Source: Chrysophaeum taylorii
Lineage: Eukaryota; Sar; Pelagophyceae; Pelagomonadales; Pelagomonadaceae
Length of the DNA stretch: 64,000 nucleotides
Assembly: GCA_029834535.1 (NCBI GenBank)
Contig: JAQMWT010000330.1
Location: 496,001 to 560,000, forward strand
Direction: 5' to 3'
Shown here: positions 19,675-27,136 of the stretch, piece after piece
How the letters are laid out: each line of letters starts with the position of its first letter
Position numbering within the stretch: the stretch's first letter is position 1
Position numbers and translations under genes: made by a program
Notes under the pieces: generated by a model
Databases searched by the model: none
Told to the model about the DNA's origin: nothing
What the model saw: only the letters and a program-made list of their open reading frames with translations

Positions 19675-20655
19675 CTAGATGGATGACCCTCCCCTCCCCG
19701 GTGGCGGGTACCGCGGGAAGGGGTCAACCGGGACCGGAATAGGAATCGGCACGAAGCCAGGGATGCGGACACCGTCATCGCAACAAATTTTGAAGAAGCC
19801 GTAGTCGCAGCAGGCCATGCCGTTATCGCAGTCCCACACGTTCTCGCAGGTTTGGGGGAGAACGTCGGCGAGGGGGCCTTTGGTAGGTTTTTCGACGGAG
19901 GTTTTCTCGACGACGACGTCCTTGTTGTTGTTGGTTTTGCCGTCAGGATTCGTCGCACTCATGGGGAGCGTCGTCATCTTCGCGTCGAGTCGCTGCGCGA
20001 GACAGGGGACGGGAGCGCGGCGCCTCGCGTCCAAGCCGGCGAGCACGTACTGCCTGAAGGCGAGCCAGCCGTAATAGGGGGGGTGGACCGGGTCCGAATT
20101 CACGAGGACCTTGTGAATCTCGTGCCTCATAACCAAGCCCTTGTCGTTCAAGTAGAAGTGAGAGACGCCGTCGACGCACCCGGGATTCCTAGAACCTCTC
20201 GCGGTCCACTTGGTGTACCACGTCACCACGATGCGCTTCCCGGCTGGATCGTGCCGGAGACGAAAGGTCACCGAGGTGTCGTCGATCATGATGCGCCGGA
20301 ACAAACGGACGAGCGCGAAGATCTGTTTGTACGCCGCGAGGCCCTGGACCTGGACGCCCGACGGGTCTCTAATCTCTAAATCCTTCGCGTATATGTCCCA
20401 GTTTAGCTCGCGGTCCATGAACGCGGGCATGTCGGCGCGGAGCACGTCGATGCACCGCCCCACATTCAGCTCGTACTCCGAGGGACCCTGCGACAACGGG
20501 CACTTCTGCCGATCTTCTTCGCAGAGATAGTTCGCCCAAGCCGCGCTCGTCGCGTTCTCCGCGTGACCACTCGGGGCCACGGTCACGCGAGTGCCGGGCC
20601 GCGCAATCGTCGGCAGGAGGCCGCACGCGCCGGGCAACAGGAATAACAGGGCCAT
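19675..20655 (-). CDS. NTF2-like (DUF2358-type) protein with Cys-rich C-terminal tail
   Basis: The frame is open to a GTG at 20745, but the first ATG followed by a signal-like segment is at 20655 (MALLFLLPGACGLLPTIA), which is preferred. This leader could direct the protein to the secretory route or, in a secondary alga, to the plastid. Residues about 85-220 fit an NTF2/SnoaL-like fold of the DUF2358 kind: DMPAFMDRELNWDIYAKDLE, DPSGVQVQGLAAYKQIF, then VVTWYTKWTARG, DGVSHFYLNDKGLVMRHEI. After a linker there is a compact Cys block, CENVWDCDNGMACCDYGF then KICCDDGV, and a Pro-rich end. DUF2358 proteins are often plastid proteins of unknown role. The binding partner is unknown. Confidence 0.65.
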   Translation of the reverse strand: MALLFLLPGACGLLPTIARPGTRVTVAPSGHAENATSAAWANYLCEEDRQKCPLSQGPSEYELNVGRCIDVLRADMPAFMDRELNWDIYAKDLEIRDPSGVQVQGLAAYKQIFALVRLFRRIMIDDTSVTFRLRHDPAGKRIVVTWYTKWTARGSRNPGCVDGVSHFYLNDKGLVMRHEIHKVLVNSDPVHPPYYGWLAFRQYVLAGLDARRRAPVPCLAQRLDAKMTTLPMSATNPDGKTNNNKDVVVEKTSVEKPTKGPLADVLPQTCENVWDCDNGMACCDYGFFKICCDDGVRIPGFVPIPIPVPVDPFPRYPPPGRGGSSI

Positions 20656-20791
20656 GCTTTGCCACGCCAGCGCCCACAAATATACCGCCGAAGCTTCCTT
20701 CCTTCCTTGAGGCGTCAACCCAACAACAAGATCGAATGCTGCCACCTCAGAGGTGGTATTAGGGTAATAATTATGTTAAAATGATGATCTT

Positions 20792-21793
20792 CTATCTGTC
20801 GTGGACGGAGGCCAACAAGGCGGCTTGGAGCTGGAGGCGTTCGTCGGTGGTGTCGAGGCGGGCGTCACCTCCTCGACGGGAGGAGGAGGAGGAGGAGGAG
20901 AAGGAGGGTTGTTTGAACTCGTGGCCGAACTTGCGCCTCGGGGCGAAGAGGTGGGCTTTGGGGCCGCAGTGGCGGAGGTGGTCCCGGAGTTTGTTGAGCG
21001 GGAGGGAGTCGCCGCAGTGACAGTAGCCCGTGAGGTACTTGAGGCGCGCGCGGGAGGCGGCGTGGGGTCTGGCGTCGACGCGACCCTGAGGGTCGCAGAG
21101 CTTTGAGCGGCACATGGGGCAGGCGCAGTCGTCCGGGCGCGCGGCCTTGGCGACGTGGTCCTCGAGGCAGGCGCGGCAGAAGACGTGAGCGCAGGCGCGG
21201 GGCACCGAGACGGCGGCTTCGACGACTTCGGTGCATATGGGACACGCGAAGCGTTCGTCGAATTTAACAGAGAGAATCAAGAGAGCGTCCGAGTCGCGGT
21301 CGCGCGCTCGGGCGGCCGAGGCCGCGTGTCGCGCCGCGAGCTTGGCCTGGCGCCTGTCCTCGATCGCGGCGAGATCGCGCCGCACGGTCGCGAGCTCGCG
21401 CTCGACGGCTTCGCGCCTCTTGATCTTCGTGATGACTTGCGCGTCGTGAAGTCCTTTTTCGACCTTGGACTCGGCGGCCTCGATCTGCTTGAGCATCTTC
21501 GAGAGCCGCCGAGACCGCCGTTCCAGCTCGCCCAGGGTTTCGACCTCCTCCTGAGACTCTGACTCTGACTCTGACGATTTGTCGCGGTCTTTAGAGTCTT
21601 CTTGACGGCGACGACGACGGTGACGAGGCTCGGTTGGGGCCTTGTTGCTCCGCTCCTTGCGACGTTCGCTGCGCTTGCGGTTCTTGAGCTGCTGCTTGGT
21701 GAGGTGCTTTGGTGGGTCCTCGCTTTCCTCCTTCTCCTCAGGCACCGGCGGCGCCGCCTTCCGCGCGATGGTGACCTCAACCCACTCTGTCAT
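20792..21793 (-). CDS. RING-finger protein with C-terminal zinc finger, likely E3 ubiquitin ligase
   Basis: The 333-residue ORF starts MTEWVEVTIARK. The first 80 residues are charged, with a basic/Ser-Glu tract. Residues about 85-165 are a predicted coiled coil (ELERRSRRLSKMLKQIEAAE). A C3HC4 RING spans about 184-230: FACPICTEVV, then CAHVFCRACLEDH, then CACPMC. A second zinc site follows at about 258-278 (GYCHCGDSLPLNKLRDHLRH with a further CG), resembling the zinc finger next to the RING in RNF114/Di19-type proteins. It should pass ubiquitin from an E2 to an unknown target. Its ATG lies 31 bp from the divergent SUZ12-like start. Confidence 0.85.
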   Translation of the reverse strand: MTEWVEVTIARKAAPPVPEEKEESEDPPKHLTKQQLKNRKRSERRKERSNKAPTEPRHRRRRRQEDSKDRDKSSESESESQEEVETLGELERRSRRLSKMLKQIEAAESKVEKGLHDAQVITKIKRREAVERELATVRRDLAAIEDRRQAKLAARHAASAARARDRDSDALLILSVKFDERFACPICTEVVEAAVSVPRACAHVFCRACLEDHVAKAARPDDCACPMCRSKLCDPQGRVDARPHAASRARLKYLTGYCHCGDSLPLNKLRDHLRHCGPKAHLFAPRRKFGHEFKQPSFSSSSSSSRRGGDARLDTTDERLQLQAALLASVHDR

Positions 21794-21824
21794 TGTTCAA
21801 ATCCGAACGGTCTTCCCAACGGCA
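21794..21824. promoter_or_regulatory. 31-bp divergent intergenic space between RING and SUZ12-like genes
   Basis: The two start codons, at 21793 (minus) and 21825 (plus), face away from each other with only 31 bp between. A shared bidirectional promoter must overlap one or both coding regions or the transcripts overlap. If the upstream in-frame Met at 21768 is used for SUZ12, the coding regions overlap. Confidence 0.5.
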
Positions 21825-23576
21825 ATGCAAAGCGATGGGGCTTTCCAAGCCGCCCACGCCCCCGCGGCTGTCTGGGCGCGGCACCTTGCCGAGAGGCACA
21901 AGGCCAACCCGCTCTACCTCCCGAAGACCCTGAGCTACCGTCGGGCGCGACCGGTGCCGCGGCGGGCCCTCGGCGTGGGCCTCGAACTGCTGGTTGCCGA
22001 GAATCTCGGGGTCGACGACAAGGTGGGGGGAAAACGGCGGCGAACCGAGAAAACGCCCGCGGTGCTGTGCGCGACGCTCTATCGGGTCATCGACCACAAA
22101 AGCTTCCTGCCCCTCGAGGCGCTCGTGCCCGTAACGGTGACCATCTCCGACGACAACGACGAAGAAGAAGAAGAAGAAGAAGAAGAATCGACGCGTTCTT
22201 CTTCCGCCTGCAAAGTAGTAGTGGACAAACAACAACTCGCGAAAGCGCTCCGATTCAAAACCGATGTCTCAAAGGCCCTCGAAGCCAAGGACGACGACCT
22301 GAGGATCTGCTTGCAGGTGTTCGAGACGGGGGAAAGCTTCGACGCTGCTTGGCCGTCGGCGACGACGCTCGCGGCGACGCCCCTCGATTCGGAGACCGTT
22401 CGAGATTGCTGGCCGGTCGCCCAGCACGCCTCCACGGGACCCCTCCGGGCGGCCTCCCATGCTCTTCTTGTCCCCGTTACCGCCTTCGCCGAGCCCAACC
22501 TCGACGCGTCCAACCCCGCGGCCCGCGGCGGCGCTCTACGTCTCCGATTGGAACCGAGAAAATCGGATAGTTCGGGACTCGCGTTGCGCGCCGGCGCCGC
22601 CCTCGTGGTCGCGCCTGCCGACCCACCCGCGCCGGCCGAAGCACCCTCCCACCCAACCGTCCACTTCCACTTGTTGTACCAGCCAAAGAAAGGCGAGCTC
22701 TCTTCGCGAGTCGAGACCAAAACGAACGGCCGCTGTTTGTGGTGCGACGAGTACTGCGGTCCCGACCCGCGCGGCCTGCTCGCTCACGTCGACGCCCACC
22801 ACACCCCTTCCCTATCCTTCCAGTGCCTCGCCGACCCCAAGGGCCACGTCCATATCCTCGCTCTGCCCCGGCAGCTCCAGGACGACGACGACGAGGTCGG
22901 GAGGGACGACGACGTCGAGAACGACTTTATATTCGTAGGACCCCCGCCCCCTCTCCCCGAGATCCCCGAGGCACGCGGCACCGACGAAGCCTCGATGCGC
23001 GTCGCCTCGCAGCTCGCCGCGAGGTCACCCCCAAAATTGTACGTCCCCCCCCCGCGACAATACTATCACTCTCGTACCGGCGCTCCCATCCACCCCCGCC
23101 TCCTCGCGACAGACTACGACTCGGACGACGACGTCGACGAGACCTGGCGCCTCGAGCTCAGCGACCGCCTCCTCGACGAATTCGAGGATGTCACCTCTCC
23201 GGAGAAGGATTTTATGAAACTCTGGAACGCCTATGTCTTCAACAACCCGGTTCGCGCCGACAGAGTCGTCCCGGCCGCCTGCCTGGCCTTTGCGCGAACG
23301 CGCGGCCCCGCGATCCTCAAAGCCAACCTCCGCCACAACTTTCTCCTCCACCTTTTTCACCTCTGGGACAACTCCCTCCTCGCAGCGACCCACATTTCCG
23401 ACTGCCTCAAGGCCCTAGACGACGACGACGACGACAAACGCGAACACGACGCGGCTGTCCGGGACCGCCGCCGCCGCCGCCTTTTCCAGGAGGAGGAGGA
23501 GGAGGAGGAGGGGCCTGGGGAGCCAGGCATCACTCGATTGATTAACTGTAACTCGCCTCCCCAGGCCGCCGATTGA
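21825..23576 (+). CDS. SUZ12: SUZ12-like Polycomb repressive complex 2 subunit (VEFS-box)
   Basis: An intronless ORF of 583 residues from ATG at 21825; an upstream in-frame ATG would overlap the divergent RING gene. The start (AVWARHLAERHKANPLYLPK then TLSYRRAR) matches the N-terminal block of SU(Z)12 proteins. A C2H2-type finger lies at about 300 (NGRCLWCDEYC, HVDAHH). The VEFS box occupies about 412-535: YYHSRTGAPIHPRLL, DYDSDDDVDETW, DEFEDVTSPEKDFMKLWNAY, ACLAFARTRG, NFLLHLFHLW. This subunit joins E(z) methyltransferase in PRC2 and is needed for H3K27 methylation. Acidic spacers (EEEEEEEEES and DDDDDD) are lineage-specific. Confidence is high for the family. Confidence 0.9.
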   Translation: MQSDGAFQAAHAPAAVWARHLAERHKANPLYLPKTLSYRRARPVPRRALGVGLELLVAENLGVDDKVGGKRRRTEKTPAVLCATLYRVIDHKSFLPLEALVPVTVTISDDNDEEEEEEEEESTRSSSACKVVVDKQQLAKALRFKTDVSKALEAKDDDLRICLQVFETGESFDAAWPSATTLAATPLDSETVRDCWPVAQHASTGPLRAASHALLVPVTAFAEPNLDASNPAARGGALRLRLEPRKSDSSGLALRAGAALVVAPADPPAPAEAPSHPTVHFHLLYQPKKGELSSRVETKTNGRCLWCDEYCGPDPRGLLAHVDAHHTPSLSFQCLADPKGHVHILALPRQLQDDDDEVGRDDDVENDFIFVGPPPPLPEIPEARGTDEASMRVASQLAARSPPKLYVPPPRQYYHSRTGAPIHPRLLATDYDSDDDVDETWRLELSDRLLDEFEDVTSPEKDFMKLWNAYVFNNPVRADRVVPAACLAFARTRGPAILKANLRHNFLLHLFHLWDNSLLAATHISDCLKALDDDDDDKREHDAAVRDRRRRRLFQEEEEEEEGPGEPGITRLINCNSPPQAAD

Positions 23577-23596
23577 TAAAAAAAAAAAGTTATTAG

Positions 23597-24445
23597 TCAC
23601 TTCATCGCCGCCCGGTACTTGGCGACGGCCTGTTCGAGCGTTGCGCCGGTGATGAAGCGCTGGTATAAGTGGAACACTTTGGTGATGGTGCTCTTCTTCT
23701 CTGCCTCGAGGCCAATAGAGGGAACGTCGGCGAGACACGCGGCGCGCCACTTTGAGAGGCGAGGGCAGCGGGCCTCGAGGTCGAAACCGACGAGGGCTAG
23801 CCTGTGGACCGTCGGAAACCACACGATGTCGTTCAGAGAGACCTCGTCGCCGCCAAAAAAAGTCTTTCCCTCCAACCGTGCCTCGAGCCCCCCAAACGCC
23901 TCGCAGATCCTGTCGTAAGCCACGACGATTTCGCGGCCGGAACACCCGCCGTTCGCGTCGTACCGCGTCCAAAATTCGACCTGCGTGTCGTGATCCTGCC
24001 CGGGCCCCTCAACTTTCTTACCATACTCCCTGTACGCCTCCATCTTCTGCTTCGGCGGCTTGGCGAGCACCGGTGGGATCCCAAAGGTAAACGTCATCGC
24101 CCGCATCGACAGGTGCAAATCATCCTCGGAATCCCGGTCCGACGCCGGCCCCAACAATGGCGGAAACTTTGCGTCCAAATAGTCGACGATGTCGTTCGAC
24201 TCCACGATCACCTTCCCGTCGTCCACCAGCACGGGCACGAGACCGCGGGGGTTCACGTTTTTTAGGTACCACTCGCTCTTGTTCTCGTGCGCCACGAGGT
24301 CCATCAAGTGCGGAGTCCACTTGACGCCTTTCAGCCGCATCACCATCCGCACCTTCTGGCAGCACGTCGACGTCGGAAATTCGTATAGGTGCAGCCCCTT
24401 TAACCTCAGCACCTCGGATCCTTCGGGCGGCGTGATGACGACCAT
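23597..24445 (-). CDS. Glutathione S-transferase-like protein
   Basis: The preferred ATG at 24445 gives MVVITPPEGSEVLRLKGLHL; an upstream Met is in AT-rich leader. Residues about 17-100 form a thioredoxin-like GST N-domain: YEFPTSTCCQKVRMVMRLKG, NPRGLVPVLVDDGK, and VIVESNDIVDYLD, the Glu-Ser pair that binds the glutathione gamma-glutamyl group. The Cys-Cys in the first motif could make it an omega/lambda-like (thiol) transferase rather than a Ser/Tyr type. The helical C-domain contains FFGGDEVSLNDIVWFPTVHR, the usual GST capping motif. It should conjugate or reduce substrates with glutathione. Its upstream flank is the Helitron-derived array, which begins 22 bp from the ATG. Confidence 0.85.
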   Translation of the reverse strand: MVVITPPEGSEVLRLKGLHLYEFPTSTCCQKVRMVMRLKGVKWTPHLMDLVAHENKSEWYLKNVNPRGLVPVLVDDGKVIVESNDIVDYLDAKFPPLLGPASDRDSEDDLHLSMRAMTFTFGIPPVLAKPPKQKMEAYREYGKKVEGPGQDHDTQVEFWTRYDANGGCSGREIVVAYDRICEAFGGLEARLEGKTFFGGDEVSLNDIVWFPTVHRLALVGFDLEARCPRLSKWRAACLADVPSIGLEAEKKSTITKVFHLYQRFITGATLEQAVAKYRAAMK

Positions 24446-24467
24446 TGCTTTTCTTATTATAAATAAA

Positions 24468-25519
24468 CAAGTGCAGGCCAGTAAGTTCACCTAGTCCCAA
24501 TCTCTAACCCCAGTAAGTTCACCTGGTCGCAGTAAGTTCACCTGGTCAGTAAGTTCACCTAGTCCAAATCTCTAACCCCAGTAAGTTCACCGTAAACCCA
24601 CTCGTGCTCACACCCACTCCTTTGAGCTCGTCGCTCTCACCCCCGCCAATCCAAACTGCTATGATCCGCACGCGCCGCCAATCCTTGAGTTTACTCTGAA
24701 AACCCCAGTATGTTCACCTGGTCCCAGTTAGTTCACCTGGGCACTCAGCTCACCTAGTCCCAATCTCTAACCCCAGTAAGTTCACCTGGTCCCAGTAAGT
24801 TCACCTACAGTGCGCGTGTAGACGCCGTGAGGGGGCTTATCGGTATTGCGCAGCACGTGTGGGGTAGGGTGGAGTCGTCGACCCAGAAGAGCAAATCCTC
24901 GGGGTTGCCGATCGACAGAGAGCCACGTAGAGCTGGACGTGACAGAAGACGGGCTTGGGCAAGAGGACGCCGACCTCGCGGGGCGTCTGGCCCTGGCTCT
25001 TGTTGATCGCTTGGCGTAGGCGGGCCTTACGGGATACAGGTTGGAGGAGCCTCGGTGACAACGACACGATCGATCATGTATCTGGTACCGTTGCAGTGGC
25101 CGTGCGACGGGTCGAGGTTGCGAAGACTTTAAGCTCGCGATCAAAGTCAGCATGCCGTTGGTTGTCAGGGAGTTGAAAACTCGACTGTAAAGAGCGAGGC
25201 GTCGTCTTCCGACCCAGCCTAGTCAGCCGAAAAGAACTCCGACGCCTCGTCTCCGGGAAAAAAAGGCCGCGGTCATGCGCGCGTTGTCAGCATCGACAAC
25301 ATCGTTTCGACGGGGCGTGAGAATGGCGCGCTGAAAGAGCCGCCGCGGGTCGTGGAAATAGTCTGCGAGGTCGCCGTAGACGGCTTGGAGGATCACTGTC
25401 TGGCTCTCGCGCCTACCTGATCCTTACTCTCGCGCCTACCTGATCCTTACCCTAAATCGAGGGACAAACAAACAGACAGACAGACAGACAGACAAACATC
25501 TGTCGATTAGTAGTTAGGA
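24468..25519 (-). mobile_element. Helitron-derived unit 1 (1,052 bp), decayed helicase segment
   Basis: On the minus strand this unit reads ESQTVILQAVYGDLADYFHD, then FQRAILTPRRNDVV and, in other frames, LRNLDPSHGHCNGTRYMID and RQAINKSQGQTPREVGVLLP followed by PVFCHVQLYVALCRSAT. These are the late motifs of a Helitron PIF1-type helicase. They lie in different frames with stops between, so the copy is dead. The 5' end of the unit (minus strand) begins TCCTAACTACTAATCGACAG and the 3' end finishes CTGCACTTG. The outer flanks are A before TC and T after TTG, as Helitrons insert between A and T. The left 340 bp hold a subrepeat CCAGTAAGTTCACCTGGTC. The Rep part is missing. Confidence 0.8.
24475..24812. 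repeat. Subrepeat array CCAGTAAGTTCACCTGGTC in unit 1
   Basis: About nine copies of the 19-bp core, some shortened or altered (CCTAGTC, TATGTTCACC), are spread over this stretch. The same array is present in unit 2 at about 25,525-25,855 with internal differences. It lies at the 3' end of the Helitron-derived unit. Confidence 0.75.
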
Positions 25520-26528
25520 CAAGTGCAGGCCAGTAAGTTCACCTAGTCCCAATCTCTAACCCCAGTAAGTTCACCTGGTCCCAGTAAGTTTCATATAAGT
25601 TCACCTGGTCAGTATTATTATTGACAGTAAGTTCACCTAGCTCACACCAACTCCTTTGAGCTCGTCGCTCTCGCCTCCGCCAATCTAAGCTGCTTTGATC
25701 CGCACGCGCCTCCAACCTTTGAGTTTACTCTAAAAACCCTTTACTCTAAAAACCCCAGTATGTTCACCTGGTCCCAGTTTCACCTGGTCACTCAGCTCAC
25801 CTAGTCCCAATCTCCAACCCCAGTAAGTTCACCTGGTCCCAGTAAGTTCACCTACAGTGCGCGTGTAGACGCCGGGAGGGGGCTTATCGGTATTGCGCAG
25901 CACGTGTGGGGTAGGGTGGAGTCGTCGACCCAGAAGATATCCTCGGGGTTGCAGATCGACAGAGAGCCACGTAGAGCTGGACGTGGCAGAAGACGGGCTT
26001 GGGAAAGAGGACGCCGACCTCGCGGGGCGTCTGGCCCTGGCTCTTGTTGATCGTTTGGCGTCGGCGGGCCTTAAGGGATACAGGTTGGAGGAGCCTCGGT
26101 GACAACGACACGATCGATCATGTATCTGGTACCGTTGCAGTGGCCGTGCGACGGGTCGAGGTTGCGAAGACATTAAGCTCGCGATCAAAGTCAGCATGCC
26201 GTTGGTTGTCAGGGAGTTGAAAACTCTACTGTAAAGAGCGAGGCGTCGTCTTCCGACCCAGCCTAGTCAGCCGAAAAGAACTCCGACGCCTCGTCTCCGG
26301 GAAAAAAAGGCCGCGGTCATGCGCGCGTTGTCAGCATCGACAACATCGTTTCGACGGGGCGTGAGAATGGCGCGCTGAAAGAGCCGCCGCGGGTCGTGGA
26401 AATAGTCTGCGAGGTCGCCGTAGACGGCTTGGAGGATCACTGTCTGGCTCTCGCGCCTACCTGATCCTTACTCTCGCGCCTACCTGATCCTTACCCTAAA
26501 TCGAGGGACAAACAAACAAACAGAAAAA

Positions 26529-26543
26529 CGGACGTTTCCGGAC
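26529..26543 (+). repeat. Left 15-bp terminal inverted repeat
   Basis: CGGACGTTTCCGGAC is the perfect reverse complement of 29990-30004. It is followed by a C-run rather than continuing the match. Confidence 0.9.
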
Positions 26544-26569
26544 CCCCCGTGCCGGAAAAAAAAGTACCG

Positions 26570-26940
26570 GCGCCGGAGGCGCCGGCGCCGAAGGCGCCGA
26601 AAAGGTGGCGAAAAGGCGCCGAAGGCGCCGAAGGCGCCGAAAAGGTGGCGAAAAGGCGCCGAAGCGCCGAAGGCGCCGAAGGCCCCAAAGCGCCGAAGCG
26701 CCGAAGCGCCGAAGGCGCCGAAGGAGGCGCCGAAGCCTTCGGGGCCGGCGCTGGAGGCGCCAAAGGCGCCGAAGGCGCCAGCGGCTTTGGCGGCGCCGGT
26801 GACGCCGCCGCCGGAGGCCCTGGCGGCTTTGGCGGCGCCGAAGGCTTTAGTGGCGCCCTCCAGCGCCGTGGCGGCTTCTCCGACGCCGCCGGCGGCTTTT
26901 GTGGTGCCCTCCGGCGTCTCGGCACCTCCGCGCCGCTAAA
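26570..26940. repeat. GCGCCGAAG simple-sequence tract inside the transposon
   Basis: A dense array of GGCGCCGAA-type units, partly palindromic because GGCGCC is self-complementary. Several frames are open here only because of the low complexity, giving Ala/Pro/Ser peptides. No gene is called. Confidence 0.8.
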
Positions 26941-27136
26941 GCCGCTTCTTCGACACCGGCGGCTCGCGCCGCGTAGAAGGACCCTTTCGCGGCCTTCTGG
27001 CACGAGGCTACGGGGTCGGCCCGAGGTTGCTAACCGAAGGGTGATGCTTTTCTTACTTGTTAATGTCAGCTTGTTCCCCCGGCCGCGGACGGCCGGCGGC
27101 TTAGGGCGGTTCCAGGGCGTGCTCGCGGTGTTCGGA

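Noticed and set aside
24468-25520. CRISPR-like array from the regular CCAGTAAGTTCACC words
   Set aside because: Spacing is irregular, the words lie in a Helitron-derived unit, and the genome is eukaryotic.
24782-26197. Two 122-123-codon minus-strand ORFs as genes
   Set aside because: They are a wrong frame over the decayed Helitron helicase motifs present in both tandem units.
26491-27003. Ala/Pro-rich minus-strand ORF and matching plus-strand ORFs
   Set aside because: They are products of the GCGCCGAAG simple-sequence tract in the transposon.
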